Shown here piece after piece: positions 36,067-48,849 of a stretch of 64,000 nt of DNA. The translations under genes and the position numbers were made by a program. The stretch spans positions 16,665-80,664 of the forward strand of contig CACRXP010000608.1 in the NCBI GenBank assembly GCA_902702965.1, given 5' to 3'. Below the pieces are notes generated by a model. That model was not told where the DNA came from, did no database searches, and saw nothing but the letters and a program-made list of their open reading frames with translations. The first letter of the stretch is position 1, and every line of letters begins with the position of its first letter. This DNA is from Spirometra erinaceieuropaei. Its lineage: Eukaryota > Platyhelminthes > Cestoda > Diphyllobothriidea > Diphyllobothriidae.

Positions 36067-36480
36067 CTAAAAGGCCGATTCGGTGGGTGAATGTGCGAGG
36101 GCAGTGCGGGCAGTTGAGTCGAATGTGTCTGGTGTATGTCGCCGCTCCAGGCACTGGTTCGCCGGTCGCTGTGCGATGTGTGTGGTGAATGTATGAGGCC
36201 AGTGCGGACACGAAAAGTCGGCGGTGTCAGTGCCGGTTTCGGTGATGGTCGCGGTGGTGGAGCTGCCGATGGTGGGCGTGCTGGGCGCCGGGGTATGGGT
36301 TGGGCTGGGTGTGGTGGATGTGTCGAGACTGCGGAGAATTCCGCTGTCGTGGCTTCTGGCTGGCTTTGGAGATCCGACTTGTGGTTTCGTTGTAAACCTT
36401 GCTGTCCCAGGGTACGCGAAGCTCATTTATTATCAAGTGAGCCCCACTGACTTTGATACTGTGTTGATTGAAGTCTGCAG
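36067..36480 (-). mobile_element. LINE C-terminal Cys/His finger tail
   Basis: The minus-strand frame reads TGTDTADFSCPHWPHTFTTH and ends in a Ser/Thr/Pro-rich stretch. The DFxCPHCxRTFTxRxGLxGH finger array at the end of flatworm LINEs is recognisable. One Cys is replaced by Trp, and frameshifts break the second finger. It resembles the tail of the element at 33350. Confidence 0.65.
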
Positions 36481-37329
36481 TTGACGACGATTGGTGCATG
36501 ACAACTGTCTTTTTTGTGCCTTAAATGGAGCGACCGGAGTCCTAGAGGTCAGCACTCCGCTGCATGTCTATTTTCGTTGTGGTATTTAACGCGCAGTAGT
36601 TCGCGGGAGTTACCTGTCTAGCTCTTTAAAATGCGTCTTCAGAATAGTCGATGCAAAGAAAATATGGCTGGAAGTAGCGAATGTATTTGGCTGAACCAGA
36701 AGCGTTTCACTTGTACTGACGTTTGACGGGATGGAAAAGAATTGCTGATAGGTGAGTGAATATCAGAGAAATCCGTCGGGGTAAAAAACATTGGAACGCA
36801 ATTGGGTGTTCTCAATATGACATTTTTCCAAATAGAGCGAATGCATTCCTTGCCCAGTTCGTAATTGAGAAAAATCTCTAATTTCTGGATTATTTAACAA
36901 CACTTGATACCGATTCGTCGGCGGGAGGACAAGCCTTTCAGCGGAAAACAGAGTTAACATGTATTAACTGCAAGGCCTTGAAGTGGCGTTTTTCACCGCA
37001 CGGAGCCAAGCACTCATTGGTGGGATCTGGCTTGGTGCGGAACCATGCTGTCAAGGCCACAGTCATTCAGTCTTCCAACCGCGAGGTCAACCCGTTATGA
37101 TAAAAGGACAAATAGCCATGGCTGCAAAGCAGTTTTTACAAAACGCGTGCCCCGGGGTGTCGTCCACCTTGTTTTTTTTCCAAATTTCGAAGACATATAA
37201 AAATGCAGCTGATAATGCCATCGAGGTGTAGTAAATTTAATTGTGAGAAAGAATAATTGAGAGGGTATACATTATCCTAGCCAGCCCTGTAGACAAAAAG
37301 TAGTGTAATACAATCATGTAGACATAAAA

Positions 37330-38200
37330 TCCGACGGCAGTCATGTTCGCCGTTGAATGCTGTATGAAGTTCCTCGTGGAAACAATGTAACAACAGTCAC
37401 CAGAGCATTTTATGGTGTTTATCCGAATGCTTTAGGTGCTCGTGAGTACCATCTCTAGTTTGGGAATTTCCGATCCAGCGACTTCGACCTCTCCGATGCC
37501 TATCGGGCAGGAGAACCAATGCAGCTTCAAAATTGCCTTTCTATCGCAAACACTGAGGCTGACCCTCGTCATATTATCGAGGAATTACCAGAAAACAAAA
37601 CTTGTCATGGCACACAGTTCAGCAGCACATTCAACAGATAGGAGAGGTCAGCAGACAAGGAACTTGAGGCCCACGCCAAAGTTCGATAGAAAACAAATCC
37701 AGCGTTCCCCACTCTGCGACTTTTTGCTAAGCAAACAGGAGAGGGAACCATTTCTTCATAAAATTTTCACTGGAGATGAGAAATAGATTCTCCATGTAAA
37801 CGACGAACTTGAATTCCGATGGCTTTCCACGGCTGAGACACCAGTTACTACGCTGAAACCAGACCAATACCTCAAAAATCTTGCCATGTGTTTGGTGCAG
37901 CATGGTAGCACGCTTCACTTTGAGCTATTGAAACAAGGTCAGACCGCATGATCAGACATTTACTTTCAAAAATTTGAACGTTTGAACTATACTCTTTTGA
38001 TTAAACATCCAGAGTTAATCTGTAAAAAAGGTGTCATTCTCCTCAATGACAACGTGAGACCGCATGCGACCCTATTGACCCAAACCAAGATCGGAAATTT
38101 GGCGTTGGAACGTTTGTCCTACCCACCCCATTCACCTGATTGCGCGGCAATTGCTTATCATATGTCCTGATCTCTGCAGCACTCCCCTAGGCGGGAAAAC
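37330..38200 (+). pseudogene. Dead mariner transposase
   Basis: In order, with shifts between frames: FGNFRSSDFDLSD (the WFxxFxxGDFxLED region), FLLSKQEREPFLHKIFTGDE (first catalytic Asp, followed by a stop where Trp is expected), ILLNDNVRPHATLLTQ (second Asp in DNARPH) and LSYPPHSPDCAA (third Asp in HPPYSPDLAP). The motifs are in the right order and spacing for a mariner D,D34D transposase. At least three stops and frameshifts interrupt it, and I could not identify intact terminal repeats. Confidence 0.85.
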
Positions 38201-38399
38201 TTCTCGAAATATCGACGATGTCAAAACCGGGCTTTAGGGATTATTTATATCAGAAACAAACCTTCTTTTTCAAAGAGAGCACTGAAAGTTTAGTTGCAAG
38301 GCGGGGGACAGCGTATATAACTGATCAAAAAATAAAACATTTTCCAAAAGACAGTTTTCGTGTTTTTAATTAAAAAACGGCCTCATTTTCCAGCACCCC

Positions 38400-41300
38400 T
38401 AATGCTAATCACGCGTCAAACTGGAATCTACACCGGGCGTAGCAGAGAGAAACAGCTAAAGTATTCATCTGCCTGTTTTGGGCACCCAAAGACTCCCTGG
38501 TAAATCACGCAGGACAAAATGACATGCAACGCAGTGTAGGCAAAAACCTCCCAACTTCGAATTTGGCACTGAAATGTACACAGACAGTTGCTGCTGTCTT
38601 GAGATCCAACTTTACGTTTGATATGATCTTTTCTGAGCGACAGCAACCTTTCCATCAGGATGGAGAAGAGATCTGCTGCGATAGAAAACTCCACGTTTTG
38701 GCTGAGATGCGCTCATTTCCTGCTTGTCAGTAAGTGTACTGGCAAACGTTGTCGGGGAGTGGATTTCCCTACGTTAGTGTTTTTTATTTGCTGTCCTTAA
38801 GCAAAACATTTCTGGTACGGGGGGCAGCGCAGACGGTGTGAATGAGAACACATTCCACGCCCTTGGGAGGGTTGAAGACGCGCCAGGAATGCAGGTTCTG
38901 ACATTTCCGTCCACCTCACACATCCCCCCTTCGGTCCTTGCGCGTTGTTGACCTCCGTTAGAATGAGACTGGCTGCATACCGATGTGTCCAGAGCCTCCA
39001 AAAGCCAGGTTAATGTCTGGATGGCAGCACCAGGCGACATGCCTATCAATGAAATTCCTATTTCGCAGAACGTTTTACTAATTCTGGCACTGCGAGGTGG
39101 AGTATATGAGCTAATTGCTTTCAACCACAGTTTCTAATATGCTAGAATTGTGGTAGAATTAGCGGGGCTGATGAAAATCCAATATTTTCCAATTAAACGT
39201 CATGTCAAAATACCAACTGAAAGCCAGAACATGTGTTCCTTCGATTGGTTGCAGCTGTGTGAAGAAACTGAAGGAGGCTGGATCGCCATTTGGTAATTTA
39301 CAACTCAACTGTCTTTACAACAACGAGAGTTATAGATAGAATTTCGTGGTGGACTCTGTTTTCAGTTCGTTTAGTAATGCTGTCAGAATTGCAGAACTTG
39401 TTAAGAAGTGGCTGAGAAGGAAGGAAGCGAAGAGCATGGCCAACTTCCGGTTATCAATATTGGATCGAATCTCCACCCGAACTCACCAAGACAACGTCTT
39501 CTCGAAACAGAGGATGTGAAGATCACTCGACTCGACTATCAAGTAGCCTCTGCATTCAGGAGAACCTAGGTTGCACGTTGGCGTTAAGCATACCTCACAT
39601 GACGCCTACTCACGCCAGTGCAAACTGTTGATTTAAAAATTTATTCTTCCCAAACCTCTCGACTCCATCACAAAATCCCTAATCCTTAACGCCGCCATGA
39701 ATCCATAAATTTCCTTCCACTCAAGAGCTTCATCCCTTGGAAACATACTGCATGAAGACAAATCTGCCACTTATAAAGGGGTATGGGATTGACCACAAAT
39801 TGCAGAGGACAATCGTGCACCACTTTGTCTTCTTCCAATTTTATTTGCCACTAAAAATGCTCATACGGGAACGGTCGCAAGTAGAAGCATCATAGAACAA
39901 TTTATTTTAGAAGCAAACAATTCAAAAAAATGGGGCAATGAACGTACTCTCTTAAACTTTCCGGTGCCCCGTTTAGCTTATGACCAAAAGGAAAATTAAG
40001 GTCATGTGACAGGTAGCAGTAATGAGAAACACGATCCAGCCGGCTGTTTATATTTACATCTCCGCATCCGATCGAACAAGGCCTACGACAGGAAAGGCAG
40101 CTAGACGCTTCTACTTATTGATGTCTGGCAGGGTCTTATCTGTCGATTATCTGTCGCGCGGTGTTTCTTTTAACTTGTATAAATTCTTTTTTGCGAAATT
40201 CACGGGCTCAATGCCACTGTTAACGGAATTAAGCAGCTAACAATAGCAAGCCTGTGACGAGGACTTTCCGGGCTCTGTCATCAAAACTTCTTCACATTTG
40301 CCGAGGAAGACACAGAGCAGGCCAGACAAAGGCAAGTCTGCTTTCCAAACTGTGATCCAAGGGATGAGTTCGCTTTGTGGGAGCTACAGAACAAGATAAC
40401 AAGGAGACCAAGCTTTTATTTTCGCGCTGGCGCGTTTACGAAACCGTTTATAATTGGTCGGCTGGAGGTCATAAAACGAATCAGTGAACAAGCAACTTTA
40501 CTTTCCTTTTATAGGTTAGACTTAGGGTGGATGAAGAACAGGAGAAGAAACTGCATTACCCTACTTTGTCAAAATGACCGCTTAAACTGCCAAGTGCGAA
40601 TTTCTTACAAAAAAAGACTACGAAACGATTCTAAATCCTCGGCTTTCAGCACAGTCGGTCATGGAGCTTAATCAAGTCTCGGGTGAAACAATGCCTTTGC
40701 AATGAAATACTGGAAGACCAGTATAGAGTGGGATGGCTGCAGGATTAGAGTTACCAACTTCGTCAGCGACAGATTTTGATATTGACGAGAGAAGCCGATA
40801 TATATTTCATCTTTTTAGACACAACAAATGCATCCGAAACCACAGGAGGTATCGTCTATATCAGTCAAATCGGTGTTGCATACGAGTAAGTGACCAAAAT
40901 ACTCTGGGGAGTCCTCCCTACCAAAAGCTTATTTCACTCTGCTACGCAGATAGCTATTTTCCACGGAGTAACTGAGAGAATTAACAAAAATGTCAACTTG
41001 GCTTTGCACAAACAGTAATTTCAATAGAAAACATACATGTTTATGTGTCCCCAGTCTACCTTGAAACCATTCTAACTACAGTAATCACTCACTGAACGTT
41101 CTAAACTGACTACTCCCCCATCCCCCCGGTATCAGAACGGAGAGACGTTTACGATCCCTCAATTAGATAACTACCACCAAATTTACTGCAGCTACGTGGA
41201 TGAACAATGGATTGCACATGAGTGACCATTTTCCGTATACATAATTCGCTAATATGCTTCATGGAGAACTTGGGAGATGGAATTCTAGGTATCGTAAGGA

Positions 41301-43420
41301 TTAAGTTCCTCTGCCTCTGACTGAATTTCCTCGATCCTTGAATGTGTGTGAATAGCTCAAAAAGTTGTTACACCGAACTGTTTGGAGGGAGGGGGAATAG
41401 TAAAAAAGCATGACCCACTTTGTTTGACACACCCGAATCACGAAACTATGAAGTCCTTGAGCTCGTCACCGTTCTTGTAGCCTACATTGCTGAAGTGCTC
41501 TTTTGCATATATACGCAAGGGGTGGAAGCTGCAGTCAAGTCTGCAGTCAAAGTTGAAGTTAAATCAATGTAAATCCACATCTACGACATTTACAAGAAAA
41601 AACACCCACAAAACTGTCGCCACCTCTGGCAACCTGTGATCCTCCGGGTGTGCCTTACGTTACGTTGCGTACTCCACCTAATTCCATTCGTAATTTGACT
41701 GACTCGGATAAGCGACTGCATATGGAGTAGGGAAGAGCCAGCATGTTCGATGCAGTCCGGATCTGGAGTTTAGTTCCTCATCATAACCAACCATACGCGC
41801 TTTGAAGATATCCTGGTGCGCTAATAATTGTGACTTGGAAAGTTGCCAACTGCGTCCTCCTTCGGGCTGCGGGCCAGTCAATGACAGCTCTTTTTTAGTG
41901 TGACACATGATATTCACGCCTATAAGGGATCTTGTTATGCATGCAAAACAGAAGTTTAATTGGAAATATGACGTGTGCTGAGTACGAGAAACAGCACAAT
42001 TGAGGAGGCTTGTGTAAACGGCCGGGTATATGGCAAGGGGGACTGTCATAGGCTGATAGGTGGCCAATCAGCACAAAGAAGGTATGAACAGGGGTCATGA
42101 CCTTGATTGTTCGCTTGTCACGCGTTTGTGGCATGATATCATGACGGCCCGGGCAGGATACGCTGCAGATCTGAGTCCCCTCCCCCCCTTTTGATGCAGG
42201 CCACGTGTGGAGTTAGCGCCGGGGCTCGGTGTGAAGCTTATGGACGGGTGGTTCAACTTTGTCAGGCGATGTGCCCAATTCAGTCTCCAGTCGCGCTGTC
42301 TATGGCCTGTCAAGCGAATGTGCTGTGAGTATGTGAGATGAGGCCGGAGTGCATTACCGGTAAACACACTGACGCGGAAATCACGCCGGCGCTCATACTG
42401 TGTGCAGTGATGAACCTAGTTACTTGCGAATGTCGAGTTTTCCATCAGGTGGCTGTTAAACAACAATTAGGGCGACGGGTAGCAACCAGAGTTTTTTGAC
42501 ACTTTTCGACATGGCAGATGTCTAGCCGAGCCAACTTAACGATGTCCATCAGGGCGGGTCACGTGAAACATTTGTACGAGTTTCAGAGACCCATGCGCTA
42601 CTGACAAACACTTCAAAGAACTAATTTTAAATGATGAAGTTACTTTAGTTAGATTACAGGACTAAGTATTGCGAAATATGTGGCCAGTGTTATTTCTGCA
42701 ATAGATCGCGCTGGTCTGCGGAAGGGAATCTTCCGTCCACCTATGTCAAATAATCTGAGTTTTCTATTTTTTATTGGAGAATTTGGTACTTACGACTTCA
42801 GTTTCCAGTTATATTTCAATTTCTTATTCACTGACCGACCTCACGATAAATGACCCTGTGGAAACATAGTGATGTCGGACTTCCCTTTCAGTGGTATCAA
42901 GTGAAGTAAATTTTGCCCTGATCAAACAGTACAAAAACAGAAGAATCACATTGCATTCTCGTAAAAGGACATTACAACACAACCCAGCATGGCGCACTTG
43001 ACAGTGTGTCATATTTCACATAATATCGACATCTAGAAAACGTTTGCTTAAACTAAATGTAAAAGACTTTGTCAAACGTTATGGCTTTTATGCTGTTTTA
43101 TTTATTTAGTTATTCGAACAGACAGGCCGCACATACCTCCATAAATCAATTTTACTTGTGTGATCCTAATTTAAGCGCATTCAGCGCCTCCGCCTTTCTT
43201 GGGAAAATTGTTATTTCCAACCAACGTGATATTAATTTCAGCAGGTCTTTAGCAGTTTTATTTAGTTGAAAATCCTTCTTTGTTGACTAAGAGTTTTGAT
43301 CGAGATATTTCAGTCGGTCCCCAATCGATTATTCGTTTCCCTTAATTTAAGTATATTTCATGAATAAGGTCAGCTGCAGGTGTGTCGAGGAAAACGATCA
43401 TTACAAGGGACGGGATGACT
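38400..43420. other. Five kb without a recognised gene
   Basis: Short frames only, the longest 116–129 codons on minus (38774–39124; 41678–42067). A C-rich, LINE-tail-like stretch lies near 42095–42367. None has motifs or splice sites I would defend. Confidence 0.35.
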
Positions 43421-44090
43421 ACAGGATGTGTGCTTACTCGTGAAATGTTGACCAAAATTCTGAAAAACGTTCTTTTTTCGAAAAGATTACCTAAGTAGGG
43501 TTTAAAAATTCATCCTCTTTCAGCATAAGTATATAATAATTCAATAACCTCAGCATGCCGTCTTTCGAACGTTCTTTTCGGCCGTCTGCAAAGACCACAC
43601 TCTACAAAAAGTGACTACATAAGTGGCATGAACTTTTCTCATTGATTTTCGATTGCCTTAAAAATTCAATTATATTTCGTAGTACGTATGCATTAAAATA
43701 TTCATTCTTTTGCTTATTTGGTAGAAAATTACGTCTTCTTCCAATGTTATACTCGAACTAAGAGTATAATTCGGTTTTCAAAAACTTTTCCAATTCCCGA
43801 ATAAATTTGGATCCAACCTGCGGTCAAACTTGCATTCAGGGTTTCCATACGAAAAGCCATATATTTTCTGCGTACAGAAAACCGCAAATTTCTCTACGGT
43901 ATTAAGAGGAGACCATATAGGGTTCATAAAATTTACTAGTGGATTTGAGCCATATTGTAAACTCTACAGGCTACATTAGCAAATGCAGAGACATGATGTT
44001 TTATGAACGGGCATTTCACGGTATTAAAACATTTCATAATCAGGAACCTTTGCAAACCGAATTATATCCTTGCCGTTCATTAAACGTTCA
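43420..44090 (+). mobile_element. Diverged copy of the palindromic element (left arm and centre)
   Basis: The text CGTGAAATGTTGACCAAAAT, AAGTGGCATGAACTTTTCTC and CATTGATTTTCGATTGCC line up in order with 51700–52200 (TCATGAAATGCTGGCTGAAA, AAGTGGCATGCATTTTTCCC, CATTGATTTTCGATGGCC). The right arm seems lost after about 44090. Confidence 0.65.
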
Positions 44091-44099
44091 GTAGACCTA

Positions 44100-47085
44100 G
44101 AGCACTTTTCAAACTCTTGAATAGCATCCGCTTACCTGAGAATCAGGTAAACGATCCAAATAAATATGAGGGCATTTTAGACATCTCCTTGCAGAACACT
44201 GGAACTGAAACATTCTCTTGGTCCATGCAGCAAAAACTAACTTGATTTAGTTTTTTTAGTCGTGGGCGAAAAATTGTTAGATTAAAGCCAATGTGCCAGA
44301 GTTCATAATGAGACCCGTGACTGTGGGCTGCATCCTAGATATACATGCCTTTGCGTCATCTAAGGCTTGTTTAAAGGACTGTTATGTCATGTTTTTATCC
44401 ACGGTCTGCACTGCTATTTTTGCAGTAGGTGAGATTGGGTAGGAAAATATTTACGCAAGGGGCTTTCAGCGCACAATATGCTGTCTCAGAGGCCCGTCAC
44501 CCCAGTTAAACCCTTTCCAGTGGACCACTCTTGATGACGACCTGCAAAGCACTTGCGCCGACAGCGCCATCCACTGGCAACCTCGTAAACAGCTCGTAAA
44601 TGGCTGGGTTGATTTGCTTTTTCAGCCGGTTATTAATTGCCCGGAAACCTGCCAACTTCAGTGGATGTGACCTGGTTAGTTCAGCCCCACGGGTTTCAGG
44701 CTGCGATCACCCTCTTGTTGCATAGCTCCTCGGAATGTAGCAGGTTGCTGGGTGGACGACCATAAGGTGCGCGTGGGTGTGATGGAAAGACCGTCCGGGG
44801 GTGTTATGTCCGAGCATGCAGGTCATGCGCGTTCAGGACAGACACGGCCATCAACGAGTGGCATAACGTCTGTTTTGTCTAGACATCTGCTAACATTCCA
44901 CGTTTATGACCCACCAGTGCAACGTCAACAACTTTCAGACTTAAAGCCAGGTGGGAAATGGGATGGGTGTCTTGCAGGTGCAATGCTGTTGACTTGACCG
45001 TAACATAGGTTAAACTAATTTGACCTGGCTAACTTAAAATCTGACCAGGGCGTTAGAAGACTACAGGTCTTGCCGCAGTTTAACGTGGCTTCGTAATTTG
45101 TTGAGGGTTTACATGGGGATCAGGGCAATTTTCTGGATTTAATTGGGAAGTAGACTGTAGTGCCGAGTTAGGGGGTAGCTAGAAAACATTTGGGAGTCTA
45201 GGATGCGGATTTTAGCCGGTAGTCGATGAAGCTTTTCAAAACTGGGTCTCCTCATATTCTGGAGGATTTTAACTTTCTAACTCAACAGCGTCACTAGGTA
45301 GTATACCCTGGAAGTTGCAAAGAGTTAACTGGAATTCATAACTAGGAATTAAAATAATAGAAAGTGCGCATTACAGTGACTGGAGGTCGTGGAACACGAG
45401 CCGAGTCAGTTAAAAAGAGTTTTACAAATAGCATGCTTTTAAAGCTTCCTTGAAGAAATAAGTAGTGTGGAAGATAACCGCGACATAATTCTTAAATTGT
45501 GAAGTTTCGACTTTTGGTGCGACAATATTTTACCCTGTCTGCACTAATCACTTTTATTAAAAGTCGTTAGTGTCTAATGCACATATGCACGGTCAAGATC
45601 CATATTATTTCGAATTTTCGTATTTAAGAAAGTTGAATTTTGCTGGAAATCAGCAGTTGTGGAGGGAATATTCAGGTTTGGGGTTTGCATATTAAACATT
45701 GTTCAGTCGTGTCCATGTATTTTTTCGAAATCAACCTTCCTTATGTAGGCCTTTAGCCTAGTCTGTATCTGTTTGAAATTATTTTAACATCATCAGTTAT
45801 CCCCATGAGAACTTAAGCAACAGTATGGTTTTATTTCACAAAAATATGTACATATAACAGGCAGTTATGAAGGTGAAGCCCCTTGTACCACCATGTTCAA
45901 GTAGATATTCGCATTGATTTGTTGAACTACTACAAAGTGAGGTTCTCCTTTTTCTTCAGAAAGACCTTTACCTACGACGTAATGGACTAAAGTCGTTACC
46001 AAAATGTGACCTTTTGGATTTGCAGGATCCAATGAATTTCCACACGCATTTCCGTCTCTGGGACTTACACATTTTTGGGATTAAAAGGCGACGTTATGTC
46101 CGTAAGGGTTCAGTGATAATCGGGATGATCTATCTTTCATTAATGAAAACTCTTAAGCCGTCCTCCTAACACATTTATCACTTCTCAATATAAATTCCTT
46201 AGATGTGGGGTGATGTGCCGGTATGTGAAAGCCATAATTCTATTTCTAAAAAGCTTTCGCAAACATGCATGTCTCCCGAAAACCCTCATTTTTCGGTAGT
46301 AAGCTCACGATTTTTCCCCTTTCCTAAATTAAAAATAGTTTTTACTAGCGGAATAATCTTTTTTGCATTTACAAAGTAGTCGATTGGATAATGTCCTAGT
46401 ACAACCGTGCTGCTTTGAGTTAAATATTCTGTTTCGATCATATCTCAGTGAGACTGCTACCCTCCGAGTCGTTGGAGCAGCTTTTTTAAAATCAGTTCTT
46501 AAGTCAGCGGCACATGAAAACGACAAAAATGCGTTGTTATGGCCATGTACATCTTAATACAGCTTTTAATTACCTACAAAAAACAAACATGTTTTCGCCT
46601 TTCTCTATCTGGGATCACATGTGTTTAAACAAAATTTTGCCGATTCGTGTGGGTAGGAGTCACACAACGAGGACGGACAGTCGGTGGGCAGTGCCAGCTA
46701 CCATGCTACACAAGGCAGAAGCCATAACGTTCAAGAAACATCGTCAAGTGGCAAAAGTGGCAAACTGCTGACGGACACATTTCTGGAGTTAGATACGTTG
46801 TTTCTCCAGAATTGTGGGAGAATCGTAAAGGCCCCGAATGAAAAAATGGCATAAGGAGGTGAAGGCGATGAACAGTCCGCTTTAAAGCGGCCCCTCAGAG
46901 AAATAGAAACTGCGCCTTTCCTCTCGTCCTTCTGTCAGCTGTTCGCAAGCAGTTTTTTGAAGATGTAAGTGCCCAAGCATAGTACATATGACCAAGTTGT
47001 TGGTCACCAAAACGGTCCACCTGCTTACTGGTACTGGCCGGAGGAAACTTTGGTCGGCTTCATGCTACTGTCATTACGATTACGA
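44100..47085. other. Unassigned stretch, nothing recognised
   Basis: AT-rich, with only short open frames. No repeat boundaries are seen. Confidence 0.35.
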
Positions 47086-47090
47086 TAAGA

Positions 47091-47250
47091 TCTTATTTCG
47101 TAGCCGCACCTGTTGGGGGTTAGGTCTATGGGTTAGGGGTAGGTGTTAGTGTTAGGGATTGAGGTTAGGGGTTGGTTTTAAAGCCCCCATTACCACCAGT
47201 CTCGTATGACAGACGGATGGGGCTTGTCTACTGCTAGTGCGACTACGACC
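47091..47250 (+). mobile_element. Inverted-repeat element with telomere-like core, short copy 2
   Basis: The left end is TTCGTAGCCGCACCTG, then GGGTTAGG-type units (about 47115–47175). It continues with ATTACCACCAGTCTCGTATG and GGATGGGGCTTGTCTACTGC, which match 23925–23975. The right end is GTGCGACTACGAC. It lacks the middle part present in the other two copies. Confidence 0.65.
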
Positions 47251-47403
47251 GACCGCCATTACTTCTGCATTTATGCGTACAAAATGCCATCCTTCTTACC
47301 AGAAAACTTGCTCTTCCTATTTTGATTCGATTGTATTACCTTGTTATAGCGAGATATATGGAAAAGTTTCCTTATAAATCACTTCACCATGCCTAATAAG
47401 CAT

Positions 47404-47515
47404 ACAGTGCGTGACCGATCTCATGAAATGCTGACGAACATTCTGGAATGCGTTTCCGATTAGGAAGGATTATTTAAGTGGGGTTGTTATACTTATTATT
47501 ATGCAGCATAACCGT
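47404..47515 (+). mobile_element. Solo left end of the palindromic element
   Basis: ACAGTGCGTGACCGATCTCA, then TGAAATGCTGACG and TTAGGAAGGATTATTTAAGT, match the terminal 90 bases of 51685–52681 with few changes. The rest is missing. Confidence 0.7.
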
Positions 47516-48334
47516 TAATGAACTTGCGACTGTGTCAAAGAAAGTGGACGGAAATCGCGGAGTTGCTTAGAAGAACATCTGAAGTTCCGATTGGCAACTC
47601 ACAGCACTCTTGGGAGAAGCTGGCCAAAGCTTCGAAGTTCGGAAAGGCGGGGAATTCAGATTATAGTTTAATCAACCAGCACTTTGACCTGCAGTGCTTC
47701 GTCGCGTTGCTTGCACAGGGGCAAGTAAACGACTCCGGACTGTGGCAACCAGTCTTAGGGTCCGAGTTTCGGATATGAACCGCTTAGAATGGTGAATAGG
47801 TTACAAATGGTTAATTCAATCACTTCGATTTTTTTCAGTTGGAAATATTCACCCGAAGTCAGGTGACACTTCTATCTTCGCGATCGACGAGATCCACCAC
47901 TGCCCATGAGTTGGGTGCAGCCGAATTTGCTTATACTGAAGCAGCTCTGCGATGGATAACTCTCACTCACTATTACCGCAATTACTGTGCTCCACTTGCA
48001 ACACATAACAAAGGCAGTTACAGGCTTGAAAGAGAGACGGTATGAGATTTCACAAAAGAGAGTGAGTGCAGTAAAGGTCGCATTCCACAGGAGCCGATGA
48101 GACCAGTCCATAAGCCTGGAAAACGATCGAGTTAGTTCGTCTACCATTTAACTTCGAAACCAGTCACGAAAAGTCTACAAGTACGTTTGCTTGTTGTTAG
48201 GGGGAAAATTAGCCGTCATATCTAGCCGAATTGGCCTCACCCCCCCTCCTCTCCACTACGGCAGATGCCTGCAGGAATCAAGGCGGCAGGTAATGCGTTT
48301 GGGCTGAGCACCTGACGTGGCGTAAAGCTGCCAT

Positions 48335-48830
48335 CCGACATTTCGACCGACGATTTTGACGATATCCACTATGTGTTCCACAGCAGGATGAGAGCAGGGA
48401 CGGTGACTTTTGCGTGACCTGGTTTATGGTGATGGCAGATTTGAGCTGCATCTACCGCACCCTCTCCGCCTCCCCCCTGGACTCGGTGTCAAGACAGAGT
48501 CAAGAAGACCGGAGGCGGGAGAGGGCACAGGTGGATGTCAGGGTCGAGCCCGCGCCCTGGCGCTCCACACAACACCCCCTGCTCCGCACAGCAAATGACC
48601 AGGATTTTAACCAAAAACAATGGGAGGGAGAAGAAGGAGTCCCAATGTGCGTGATGCCTGCCAACAATTGAGTCTGCTACCGCACCACGAAATGTTGGCA
48701 TTTATTATGGTACGTTTTCCAGATAACGCCTGCCGGAATCCGACGTTGCCGTTGTGTTGATTCAGCGCATCTACCGCGTGACTTGTTTTATCGGCGCCAA
48801 AGCTGACATCAACGATGGGCAACACACCGG
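48335..48830 (+). repeat. Dispersed repeat D, long copy
   Basis: It contains the head, GTGTCAAGACAGAGTCAAGA, the GGCGCTCCACACAACACCCC body, AGCAAATGACCAGGATTTTA, and a tail with CGCATCTACCGCGTGACTTG. It matches the minus-strand copy at 59260–59745 over its whole length. The frame SRQSQEDRRRERAQVD and the following RTANDQDFNQ is kept in both. Confidence 0.75.
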
Positions 48831-48849
48831 CTTGTGAGACTTGCCATCA